Origin: Neostapfia colusana
Taxonomy: Eukaryota; Streptophyta; Magnoliopsida; Poales; Poaceae
DNA: 64,000 bases
Direction: 5' to 3'
Assembly (NCBI GenBank): GCA_030760725.1
Contig: JASWHV010000002.1
Coordinates: 63,295,900 to 63,359,899, forward strand
This document shows positions 46,801 through 57,245 of this stretch, piece after piece. Numbering within the stretch: position 1 is the stretch's first letter; each line of letters opens with the position of its first letter. The translations under genes and the position numbers were made by a program. The notes beneath the pieces are model-generated. The model ran no database searches and was not told the DNA's origin. It was given only the letters and a program-made list of their open reading frames with translations.

Positions 46801-49800
46801 ACAACTCACAAACTATAGCCTACGCTAAGAAAAAGGAAGCCATCCTGCCCGCAGATGCTCCACACTAGCATTACACCCAAACGCGGCGGCGTGTGCAGGG
46901 ATCCAAATGAGACTCACACCCCTCATTGGGTGCTGCCCCACTCAGATCACTCTTCCTCCCTGACATTGCATTATGCAACGTTACCTGCAAAATAATGGAT
47001 CAACAAACCGTGAGCTTATGCTCAGCAAGACTTAACTAAAAACCAACACATGGAACTGTAAATGCTGAAAATAGAGGCCTGAATAGAGAAGTTTGCATAA
47101 ACGATGAACTTGAGCTAATGGAGAGTCCTTACTTCAAGTTTTAAGCAACCTTTATAATTCTCGCACAATTTACATTGAGAATCCACAATCAAACATGAAA
47201 CGCTTCATCTCGATATCACTTATGCGAGGAGAAGATAAATTTAGTGATCTACCATAGACCAATACATACCTTGCGCCATCAACGTCGAGACTCCACAATC
47301 AGACAAGAAACGCTTTGTCTCGACGCCACTAGCCCAAAGTAGAAAGTAAATTTAGTGAAAGTAGTTATCATCCCTCATCTCCAATATGAGGATTAATCAC
47401 GAAGAATATTTGTTTCTCCCAGTTTCTTACTACATCACAACGTAGAGAACAAGTACGTTCACTACCGCGAGCGACGGTGGTTCGAATAAAAAACACCCAG
47501 AGGACACGACACATACGCCCGTCTGAGACCGGTGATCAACCAATCCCCTCAACGTCATATGTGGCAACCTTTCACATGACACCCAAATGTCGAACCGGTC
47601 CCACCGACTTGGAGTAAAAGTCACTACGGCAAACCGTCGTAGAGCCGACTTCTCTCTCCTTTCAGCATCTGCATAAGACGGTGGGGATTTCCTCAACTCC
47701 CAGGTTAACATGTTGCATCGATTTCCTGGGTCCCATATAGCCAGTATGCATCCGGTACACAACTCAAACTTGTCCAGCAGGGCTGCACACGAGAACGGGC
47801 TTTAATCGACTCAGACAGAGACTACGTTCACAGGACCACGTCCTTGAGCCTTTCATCCATACTGCCCGGTCTCCATTCCCCAATTAAGTGGATGAATTCC
47901 ATGCTCTTCCGATTGATCCCCCTTATTCCCTGTTCACGAGTAGGAAACGGCCTACTCGAGTTATGTCTCTTTTAATCCACTTTTCTTAACTTGATCACAG
48001 CAGTTATAATTAAGTGAAAACCTACTCTAAATAAAACTCCTAGGATTTATTGGGTCATGCATGTGGAGTGTCATACAAACCTAGACATAAAAAACTAATA
48101 TTCTAGATAATATAAAGTATATACAAATAAAAACTGGTAAATTTTGGTGCAAACTGGGGCTTGCCTTATTGTTGGTCCCAACTAAAGTTTCTGTCAATAG
48201 AAGCAAGTCACCGGCCTCCAAAGTCTTCACGGGATGTATTGCTATTGAAATGATCAATTAAACGATGCGTCATATTATGAATTTAAGTGAGATATGAAGA
48301 CAGCAGCTTCTGTGGTTTAAATTTTTACAGGGGATTTCTAATCTCATGATAGTGGTATGGTAAAATTCTCATAATTTTCTGAAGAAGGAGATGGACACAA
48401 TAATTCTTGGTTGACTTAACCTTCAATGATTTATTGGAATTTAAATAGACTTGGTCATATGGAAGGATCTGACATTATAATAGGCCTGGACCTAAGGTTC
48501 CTAGGAAACTTGTTTCAAATTTTTCTAATTCTTCTGCTGGATAGATTTGCATGTTGAAGTTTATTATATTTTTTGAAATTTAGTTACATTGTATTTCAGC
48601 TTCTTTATTTAATCCCTGAGCTAACCTCCTGATTAATCCACCTTAATCAACTCCAAAAATCCTAAAATTTTTACTGGAGATAAGGAACTAAGAGAACAAT
48701 TTTCTGACCAAAAATAGGATTATTTCAATAAGCCATATTCCTGGAATTAATCCCCGAATGAACAATTAAAAGGACTTCTACAGAACTTCCTAGCCATTTT
48801 CATATCCAGTAATTTGTTTATCTGTAAAGTACTCCTTCTAAGGATACTAGCAAAATTTGTGTCACAATTTTTGGAATTTCGTACACCGAGTTATGGTTTT
48901 TCAATGTTTAAACAACCTTCGGTTTTTATTTTGCACAGACACTCCTCCTACAGGCTGACAGTGGGCCCCCTGTCGGGCTCTTCTTCAACCTCGGGCCAGA
49001 AACTTGCGCGTGCACAGAACAGCTTGTGGCACGGCTCGTTCTCCCCCATTTCTCAACCATTTTTGATGCGGTTTTGTGCAACACGTTCCTCACATCACGA
49101 CCTAGCAGCTGGATTTAAATTCTACAAAGAGCTATGCATGCTGAACTTGGGGCTTTTACACTGCCACTGCAGCTCCGAGGATGGGAGTACGTGACGTGCT
49201 ATTCGTGTATCCCTGCAGATGTATATCGAGTCAATTTGCCGTCCCTCGCAGTAAGGAATACCGCTTGTTCACTGTGTCGTGACGTAGTAAATATGTGGGA
49301 TGAATGAGATGAATTATTGCTTTTATAAATAAAGTGTATTGCAACATGTGTGCCACCAAATTTTGCTCACTAAATTTCAGATTATTAACAATTAACTTGT
49401 GGCCAAAATATGAACTAAGGATGAACTTGTAGGCGTGTCCATTCCTAGAATATTCTATCCTACTTTTTGTATGACTTGCATGTAGAGTTTCATGTGTAGG
49501 TGACTCGGATAAGTCTTTGCTGAGCCATCGTGCTCACGGTTGCTGCTATGAGTGTTTCCAGGTGAGGAGTACCCCACTGAGATGGAGTACGGGTTCACCG
49601 GGGAGGTTTACCCTCCTTCGGGAATGACGGCCAAGTGGGAGCCGTGTGTGCCGCCCTGAAGCTAGAGTGTAGCTAGTGTGGGTTTTCCGTAGGGCTAGAC
49701 CACCGACTTTTGCTAGTTAGGGTTAGGCGTGAATTGTATAGTTAATTTCCGCTACAGTTACTCTATAAATTAGATGTAAACTGAACGGTTGTACTACTTT

Positions 49801-49920
49801 TGTACAAATTCTGTAAGTTTGAATGTAATACTATGTTCTCCTTATCGTGTGTGCTGTCAGGTGTCGCATTGTGCGGCATCACCCTCTGTGATCCTTGATT
49901 GTACGGATTCCGGTCCGTCA
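43867..49920 (+). repeat. LTR of element G (about 3.5 kb without the insert)
   Basis: Parts 43867-46626 and 49166-49920, split by the B-type solo LTR. Starts TGTGAAAGACC, ends GGTCCGTCA. Exon-like segments: 45915-45991 (after CCGTCTAG; AKLKETPEAFEVIPTD; ends AACAAG/GCATGC; 77 nt, so out of phase with the next) and 49562-49659 (after TTTCCAG; EEYPTEMEYGFTGEVYPP, AKWEPCVPP, stop). An older, decaying copy. Confidence 0.8.
46627..49160 (-). mobile_element. B2: solo B-family LTR with internal deletion
   Basis: Minus-strand copy of the LTR at 11007-14735: the ends match (TGTGGGGACCCC on the left in plus orientation; CATGC..TTTTACA on the right) but about 1.2 kb near 49,110-49,135 is missing. Target duplication GTGCC (46622-46626) versus CTGCC (49161-49165), one difference. 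No internal region. Inserted in the LTR of G. Confidence 0.82.
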
Positions 49921-50485
49921 TAGGCTTGGTATAGAGGTGCTTAGGGGATAACACACTAAATAAGGACAACATTATGGGAAAACTTTGGATTACGGCGAGC
50001 AATCGCTAGTATACCCAAATAAGGACTATATTAGTATATTTACTTATAGTGGGATGACTAACTTACTTGTTATAATTCTGTATTTGGATTACATAACGAC
50101 GCACCTACACTCAGGTAAGAGGTAAGGTACGCCATCGAAAGCGGTCAATTTCAGTTAGCTTTCTCATGCGGGGAATGTAGCATGAGATGTTCCGTTCAGC
50201 AACGAACGGAAAGTGAATATGTTTTCTAAGACTCTTCATGACTTAGAAACATATGAATGACACTAGCCTCCAGTGCGCAAAACCCGGGACAAGAGGAGGA
50301 GACCCTATCGTGTGGTTTGTAACACGATGTATGTGCTCTAGGAATTTTTATGTTCTATGGGCATACAAGAACACTGGTCCACCGGTGTTTTTAGTTGCAA
50401 AGGTGTGGAGCCCTCCGTCGTGTGGTGAATAACCCGGCCATGTACCTTGAGACGTGGGTTCACTCAAGGACAACCGTATGGCAAT
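49921..50485 (+). other. PBS-like site and leader after the G LTR
   Basis: TTGGTATAGAGGTGCTTAGG from about 49925 resembles a decayed tRNA-iMet PBS. The following sequence reads like the leaders of A, C and D (for example CACACGATGTATGTGCTC, GGTCCACCGGTG). No ORF. Cut at 50485 by element A; GCAAT (50481-50485) is the candidate left target duplication. Confidence 0.6.
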
Positions 50486-51240
50486 TGTAAGGGCCTCAGT
50501 TTTTGACACCCACTTGCAGTGTTCATCACCACACCACACACCTCATTTGAGCTAGAATGATGAACACAAATGAAGAGCAAGTAACAATTATCAACATGCT
50601 CATTAGAGAACAAACTCACACATTGCAAAAGTGGTATTTCCCACATGTGATATAGATGGGCTGGACATATAGAAACTCCTACACTTTGCTAAGGATGTCC
50701 ATGCCAAGTTTCACCCAAATTCAAAACCTTTTTGAGGTCATTTTGGGTATAGATAGGAAGAGGGCAGTTTGAAACCATATCCAAATTCAAACTGTTTTTA
50801 TTCCATGAATTTAAAAGTGGGAGGCATATTCTTACTCAGCACATTTTTGTGAGCTCACACACCAATTTTCACTCCATTTGGAGTTGATCTTGACATGAGC
50901 TAAGGGGGAGAAATTCAAACTTTATTTGAATTTCAAACTGAACTTGTGCTGAAATTCATTCAAACCAAACCTCATTTGAACTTTGATCAATTCAAATGGC
51001 TCTTGGGTGAATAATTTGAATTGCCAAGGGTAGAATAGGGTTCACTGTTTACCACAGCTGTTAGGAGTAAATTTCAGAGGTTAAAAGAGGAGTGGGACCC
51101 ACATGTCAGCCTCAGCCTCAAAACAAACCGACTGAACCACAGTTCAGTCGGTTCCCGGCTGCTGTGCGCGCGCGCCACCGAAGGGGGCAGCCGGCGCCAG
51201 CTCCTGCTGCGCGCCCCAAGCCGGAGACCGGACCGCCGGG

Positions 51241-51248
51241 CTATTTAT
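51241..51248 (+). promoter_or_regulatory. TATA-like box in the element A LTR
   Basis: CTATTTAT followed by TCCCTCCCC in a GC-rich context; no ATG in the next ~140 bases up to a possible splice donor CAGCAAG/GTACTAG (about 51387). The position matches the clearer TATAAAAA in family E. Confidence 0.5.
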
Positions 51249-53038
51249 TCCCTCCCCGGCGTGCTTCAGTCGCCATTCCCCCGAGCTGCCGACGTACACG
51301 ACTTGTTTTTCCACTGCCATCGCCGCCGCTTGAGCTCCTGCTTGATCAAGCCGATTGCAGCTCCCTCATTCCACTCCAGGGTCCCAGCAAGGTACTAGAG
51401 ACCTTCCTCCATCCTTCCCATTGCTAGATGTCGATTGAAACCGAGTGCTATCGGCTCTGCCGAACGATAAAAATCGGAACTGGAAACCGCCGCACCTCGG
51501 GCTCTCGTGGACAGCCCAACCTGGGCGTTGTCATGCCCGAACCAAGGCACCCTGGGACGCGCAGGTGACCGGTGCTGCTCATCCCCGAGCCACAGCTCGA
51601 GTGGTTGCTCACTGGCGGCGAATTTCCATTTTTCCCCTTTCTGTGTGCAGAACGACCTTCGGGTACGATTCTGTTTAATTCGTGCTCTAGAAAGGATTAG
51701 AGGGCCTCAGGCCACTCCCACACGAGCTAGACACGGTGACGCACAAGTTGCCTTCACAACTCTGGGCCGGAGGACCTCTGTGCCCGGCGTAATTCAAGGT
51801 CTACTAATGGCGGAACGCACGGGGGGTGTCGGGCGCACGGTGAGGACCTATTTCGGGCCTTCCCCGAGCTGCCTCGAGCTCATGTCGACCTTCTCTGAGG
51901 TCCACTGAAGCTCCCCGACCAATTTCCCAAGTAGCTGAGGTACTAGGAGAGTCAGCCGACATGGCCGAAGTCGATCCGATATGGCGGCTCGTCGCCGACC
52001 ATGCTCCGGCCGTTGTCATGAGCAGCTGACCCTCGGGTCAGGTTCCCCAAGTAAAAGTAGGCAGGGGCGGCCAGAATCAAGAAGTTTGGAGCTATACAGC
52101 AGCCAGCGGCGAGCTCTCCGGCGAGGTCCCTCGGCGGCGGAGCGCGGGTGTCACGAGGTTGAAGAAGGGGGTGGACCCCAGCTGTCAGCGGCCGATATTT
52201 TGAATTGGGATCCGGCTGCGGCCGGGATCGGGTGTGCTGGCGCGCAAAAGCCTTGTGGGCCGCGGTGTGCTGTCGCTTCGGCGTGCGACGCGTGTCCCCT
52301 GGGCCCACGCGCGAGTTTAAACTTTTCCCCGATTTTCAGATTTCCTTCAAACTTCAAATCCTTATAACTTTGGCTAGAAAGCTCCAAATTGAGTGAACCA
52401 AATTTTGCTGGATTCAGCTCTCTGAGTACTTTCCAGAAAATCAAGTTTCACTCCATGAAATTCCTTATTTCTCCAGAATTAATTCCTCAAAGTTTAAACT
52501 GTTAGGAATTTTAACTGGAGGATCCTTTGGAGGAAAATCCTGAAATTTTGCTGAGATGTTCACCAAAATATACATGAACTACCATAAAAATTTCAGATCC
52601 ATTTGAGCTCATTTAATCCACCTAATGGTGTGATTAGTGAAACTGTCCCAGAGAAAATAGAAAATGTTCAGAAACATTTTCAGAATTTTCTCTGAAATTG
52701 TTTAGCTCATATCTTTAGTTAGAGACTTCCAAATTAAGTGAGACCAACTCCATTAGAACCCTCTGAAAATCTAGTTTTCAGAAAGTCATAGTTTGTTTCA
52801 TGAAAATACTTAGAACACCCTAAAAGCCTTTAATTAAGGTCAAGGACATAATTATTTGTGGAGGGCTCAAATGAGCTTTGCTGCAACTAAAACTTAACCA
52901 AGTCGCTGTTTAGGTTGTAACCAAGCCACAGTAAAAGTTTCACAATCACTAGGTCTATCTAGCAAAGGTTATAGACTTCACAACTTCAAACTTAATACAA
53001 GTGCATTAAATTAATACATATATTGTTCTATCATGTAG

Positions 53039-54298
53039 TCGCTAAGGTCGAGGAGGAACCCGAAGTCCTAGACTTCGTTACTCCGGAGGAACAGCTAGCC
53101 TACGACCAAGAGCAGCAAGGCAAGCCCCGGTTTGCATTAACCATTTTATAAATGTTTATTGTTTTGAGCACATACTTGTTTCTTTATTCTGTGCATTAGA
53201 GTCTTGTTTGGAAACCCCACTGCATAGCCAAGAAAACCATGGGATGGGGGTTAGGATTGCAAACCCCGCTAGCTACTGCATTGCTAGGATAGAGTAGGAT
53301 TCGGTACAAGTCGAGTAGTTGGAACTACTCGCGAGAATAGGCTAGAGGCACATTGCTCGGGTAGAGATAGCACATGATACACATGGCAAGAAAATGAGAC
53401 CGAGCGGAGAGTAAGGGCAGCAGGACTTTGGGGCCTGGGTGCTGTAGCTCCGCTTGTGTCGATTGAGGACCGAGCCGTGTGCGGGCCTGTTGAACAAGCT
53501 AGAACAGTACCGAAGACCTACCGGCTATATGGGAACCGGGAAACTGATGTAACTCGGGTAGCTGGGTATTGAGGCATTGCCCGTCGTTCAGAGGGTAGGT
53601 TGAGAGCTCGAGGTGTAAATCATCTGGCGGCACAGAGATGCGCGTGCAGGGACCTCTTGCTCGGGACGATGGGACCGGTTCAATATTTGGCTAACGGGTG
53701 AAAAGTAGTCGCGTACGGCGTCCGTGATGGTTGTTGTAGGCAACATCGAGTACGGGCGTACGTGACGGGTTGTTCGGGTAACCCTGCAGGTGTAAATCGA
53801 TTATAATCGCCGTCCCTCGCGGTCAGTGAGTACCACTTGTTCACTGTACCGTGACGTAGAAAGAACAGGCTAGTTACATGTTAAAATGTTGCTGATTGAA
53901 AGATGGACATTGATTGTTAATGATATGCTGTAGCTTAGAGCTAACTAAAGTTCTTTTCAACTTTGGGCAAAGTACATGAGAGAAATGCGTTTCTTGTTTG
54001 ATTGCGGCTCTCTCATGTACCTTCGCGTAAGGTTCTCCACAACCTGCTGCTAAAACTTGAAAGTAAGGTTCTACTAACTAGGCGAGTCCTTGCAAATGAT
54101 TTTTACCTCATGTAACCCATAACCCTCATGTAGAAGTTCCATGTTTAGGTGAGACGGGTCAGACTTGCTGAGCCTTCGTGCTCACTGCTTGTGTTTGAAG
54201 CTTTTGCAGGGTTCTATGAGGAAGGGACTCCCGACGAGGAGACGGAACCCCAGGAGGGGAACCCCGTCGAGTGGGAGTCGTGCACGCCGCAGAGTTAG
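53039..54298 (+). other. Exon-like open segments inside the LTR of element A
   Basis: Segment 53039-53119 (81 nt) follows TCTATCATGTAG and reads AKVEEEPEVLDFVTPEEQ, then LAYDQEQQ; it ends CAGCAAG/GCAAGC, a GC-type donor. Segment 54210-54298 (89 nt) follows GAAGCTTTTGCAG and reads FYEEGTPDEETEPQEG, then PVEWESCTPQS and stop; one base carried from the first segment completes its first codon. AATAAA lies 122 bases after the stop. The first segment has the same 81-nt length in A' and A''; the second has the same 89-nt length in D. Very acidic, no known domain. No in-frame ATG was found in these segments or the presumed first exon, so how translation would start is unresolved. Confidence 0.5.
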
Positions 54299-54419
54299 TG
54301 TGTGTGTGTGCTAGCAAGAACACGTTCGAGGGCTGAACGTGTACTTGACGCTTAGTGTACGCCCGCGAGTGTGGACTAAACTTATTTTGATGTAAACATG
54401 TCCATATAACTGTTTATGT

Positions 54420-54425
54420 AATAAA
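54420..54425 (+). terminator. Poly(A) signal of the element A LTR
   Basis: AATAAA within GTAATAAAAC, about 105 bases before the LTR end; conserved in A', A'' and D. Confidence 0.7.
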
Positions 54426-54532
54426 ACTTCCGCTTCCGCTTTGTACCTTTGACGTGTGTTATACGGTGCTGTGCAACGCAGCACCCCTCAGCGTGATCCT
54501 GGCTCGACAGGACCAATGGGGTCGTGTCAGCG

Positions 54533-54550
54533 TGGTATCAGAGCTCGCTT
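54533..54550 (+). promoter_or_regulatory. Primer-binding site of element A
   Basis: TGGTATCAGAGCTCGCTT, three bases (GCG) after the LTR; 12-base match to the tRNA-iMet complement. Confidence 0.93.
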
Positions 54551-56028
54551 GAGGTTAACACAGTACAAAGGTCTTCTTTTTCAAAAATCCAGTGAGGAAC
54601 GAGTTAGTAGCCCGTATAAGGATGTTATTAGCATATAGAAAGTGGCATATTAACCTATTTGTTATGTCGGAAAATCGTGCATCTCGGGACGTTCATGTCT
54701 TGGGGGGTGCACGTAAGCGCTGTCCACCAGTGCGCACAAGCTGAAGGGTGGAGCCCCACGGGTGGCAGGTAACCCGACCCGCTTGGATATCCTCTACGAC
54801 TCTTCATGTCGTTTGGGGTATTCGAGCAACGTCTGTCCCTGGCGTGCGTGGTGCAACATGGGAGACCCCGTCACGTGGTCTGAAACGTGAACACGTAACT
54901 GAAGGCGTGTTTGGCTTGAGAACATCCGGGCGAGTGATGACGGCCGGGTGTACCAACTGTATGGATTCCGGACTCGGTGTGCAGCCGAGTCTGATGATTG
55001 TTTGAATTTCTGCAGGTAGCCTTACCACGAAACGGTAGACGTGTAGCATCCGTGTGCGAGTGACGAGTAGTGCCACTGAACTAACGAAGCCGGCTAAGTC
55101 CGGTATAGGTTTTTCTTTGTGAGGACGTAGTACCGACATAATCTGGTGACGCATCGACGTCACGCCCAACTGAATAAACAACTTCATTGTAAAAACTGGA
55201 AGGTTTTAATCCAACGTAGTAAAACTTGATGTAACTCCTTCCCTTGTACAGGATATTCAAAGTTAACAAGTTTTCAACTTATAGGACGTTAAGGACAGAG
55301 CACTCTGTGTTCAGCCGAATCAAGGCTGAAGTTAATCAGAGGTTAGAGGTTGAGTTCTTTCGAGGTTGGGGTCGTATGATACATTTCTGGAAAGCTTTGG
55401 AAGAACTTTACAACTTTTCTGTTGAGTTCCAGAGGTGTTTCATCCCTTACCCACTCGAAAAATGCAGTAGAGTTGAAACTGTCCAGAAAACAGGACGGAG
55501 CAAAGACTCTCTGTAGACTCTTTGTAAATTAAGCATAACTCCCTGCTTAAAAATCCAAAAATAAGAAACGAAGTAGTTCTGGAAAGCTTATGAGATGGGT
55601 TACAACTTTGTAACAGAAAGTTTTGTCAGATTAGGAACAGAATTAACTGGGATTCTTGGATCAAAGCAGTACCTAAAGAAGGGAGGTGCTGTCCAATTTT
55701 CTCCAGAAATTCTGTTAACTTTGACATCTCATAACTTTTGAACCAGGACAGATCATAGGCCAACCAAATACTTTCTGGAAAGCTATTGAAGTTAACTTTA
55801 ACTTTGATGTTGAGCTCCAGGACTGGTTTTGCTTTTAACCTGGCCTAAATCAGATCGATATGGAAACTGGTCAGGACTGTCATGGTAACAGCAGATCAGC
55901 AGTCAAATTTGTTTAAAAATTTGAACTATGTTTCCAAATGTTATGGGTTCAATGACATATCTTATGTTAGAACTCAATGGTTTACTGTTTAAATAAATAT
56001 TTGACATTTCTCAAATATATTTTTACAG
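54551..56028 (+). other. Leader of element A
   Basis: 1.5 kb with no supported ORF. Donor-like words shared with C and D: GTAAGCGCTGTCCA (GTAAGCG at 54713-54719) and GTGGCAGGTAAC (CAG/GTAAC at 54766-54773); another CAGGTAG at about 55011. It ends in a T-rich tract with TTTTTACAG directly before the next ATG. Confidence 0.65.
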
Positions 56029-56974
56029 ATGGCAGCAGATAAACGGTTGGAGAACGGGTGGGTAGTTTCCCACTGTTCTGACCGTAGCGGCTACCCGGAA
56101 GCATTGTGGCAAATGCTCCAATATTTCGGGTATAACCAGATGCCGCAATACTTCGCCAAGGAAGAAGGCGAAGAGGGGAACAAGACGTGGACGATCCATG
56201 TCGAGGTTTCCGTAGGACCTACGCCACCCGGTTGGGTGCCATTCACCGTCACGGTGAGAGGAAGACAACCGGAAGGGATGTGGCAAGTGGCAGCCCGTGA
56301 CACTATGTCACGTTTCTGCCAACTACACGTGCAGGCTATGGAGGGCACACCATACGCACTCGTTCCGGTGGAGGGACGAGCTCAGCATGTGTGGGAAGAG
56401 AGGTACCTGGAGGCAACAGACCCGAGTTGCCCAAGGTACAACCCCGCGGAGGCAAACCTCAGCCTCCAAATGAGGGCGGGAAACGCTGTGATGGACAGCC
56501 AAGCTGTTCATACGGAGCATCTCGCCACCAAGCTCAAAGAGAGCACAAGCCGTGGAGATCATTTCGAGGGTGCTCACAATGCACTCCGCAATGTGCTCCT
56601 TTCCGACGATCAAGCGACTGAATGAACAACACAATCAGTTGCGTCGCCTGAAGAAGGCAAAGAAGAAGGGCCGTGTTGACATCGCGGCGTTGCAAGAGCT
56701 GGTGCAGACCCTAACCCAGCAGAATGGGGACCTTGCTCAAGAGCGGGACGACGCTATTGAGGAAGGGCAAGGCTGGGAAGAGGACTACAACCAGGCTATG
56801 GACGAGGTGCAGGCATTGCAGGACCTCGTGCCCCCGGTGTTAGGCATACCGGTGGTCTTGGGTCTTCCAGCAATGGGAGAACCCGGAATGGGAGAAGAGG
56901 TGGTATATCCAGAGCCACCAGCAGAAGTACCGGAGGAGGACGACCCACAGGAGGTCGAGTTCTACTCCGAGTAG
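56029..56974 (+). pseudogene. Extra ORF upstream of gag in element A, split by a one-base shift
   Basis: First part 56029-56625: MAADKRLENGWVVSHCS, WTIHVEVSVGPTPPGW, RDTMSRFCQLHVQAMEGTPY, TDPSCPRYNPAEANLSL, ending soon after NVLL with an out-of-frame stop. The second part, in another frame to 56974, reads PTIKRLNEQHNQLRRLKK, a coiled coil, VYPEPPAEVPEEDDPQEV and stop. Compared with element D, an extra base in CTCCTTTCC (56596-56604) causes the split; D reads through in frame. Alternatives are a fresh mutation, an assembly error, or frameshifting. No catalytic motif recognised. The ATG directly follows TTTTTACAG, a splice-acceptor shape. The ORF ends 271 bp before gag. Confidence 0.8.
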
Positions 56975-57245
56975 GGGGTTACGGTTGCCAAGTAGGGCAG
57001 CTAGGGTAGCGTAACCCAACTTTTGTAATCGGTGACATGTCGTGTAGACAGTAGCGTATGTATAGGTGGTGACGACATGAGCACGACTTCTCGGAGATCC
57101 GAGAATAATGTATCTTGTATAAAGTTTATGCTTTATCAATATATGTGAATGTTGTGCAAGTTAATCATGCGTCGCTTCAATACTTACTGCTGTTTATGGA
57201 ATTTAAGTAAGACATGTGCTAATTGTTGCTGTGTTAAATTTCAGA
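56975..57245 (+). other. Spacer between upstream ORF and gag-pol of element A
   Basis: Noncoding; ends GTTGCTGTGTTAAATTTCAG at 57244, one base before the gag ATG, a good splice-acceptor shape with a T-rich tract. Confidence 0.6.

Larger units (their letters stand above)
43469..50485 (+). mobile_element. Element G: pol end, LTR and following PBS/leader
   Basis: Pol C-terminus (43469-43801), PPT, LTR 43867-49920 (interrupted by a B-type solo LTR), then a PBS-like site and leader up to 50485, where element A inserted. An LTR with pol/PPT on one side and PBS/leader on the other is the centre of a tandem LTR-internal-LTR-internal array, usually made by recombination between copies. Confidence 0.75.
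50486..54529 (+). repeat. 5' LTR of element A (4,044 bp)
   Basis: TGTAAGGGCC...GTCGTGTCA. Sections: AT-rich U3 (50486-51100), GC-rich promoter/leader (about 51,100-52,320) with TATA-like CTATTTAT at 51241, AT-rich intron-like DNA, exon-like segments at 53039-53119 and 54210-54298, poly(A) signal 54420, short U5. If both signals are used, R is about 3.2 kb, very long for a retrotransposon. Frames such as 51092-51427 and 51507-51908 also occur in the 3' copy and are not supported as genes. Confidence 0.95.

Noticed and set aside
51427..51565. Possible ATG-containing first coding exon (MSIETECYRL...) for the LTR gene, with donor CAG/GTGACC
   Set aside because: Its phase would run into a stop in the 53039 segment, and A'' does not preserve it.
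51092..51908. Frames of 111 and 133 codons in the LTR of A, repeated at 62478 and 63,000-63,294
   Set aside because: The duplication is simply the second LTR. The first frame overlaps the TATA-like box and neither is kept in A' or A''.
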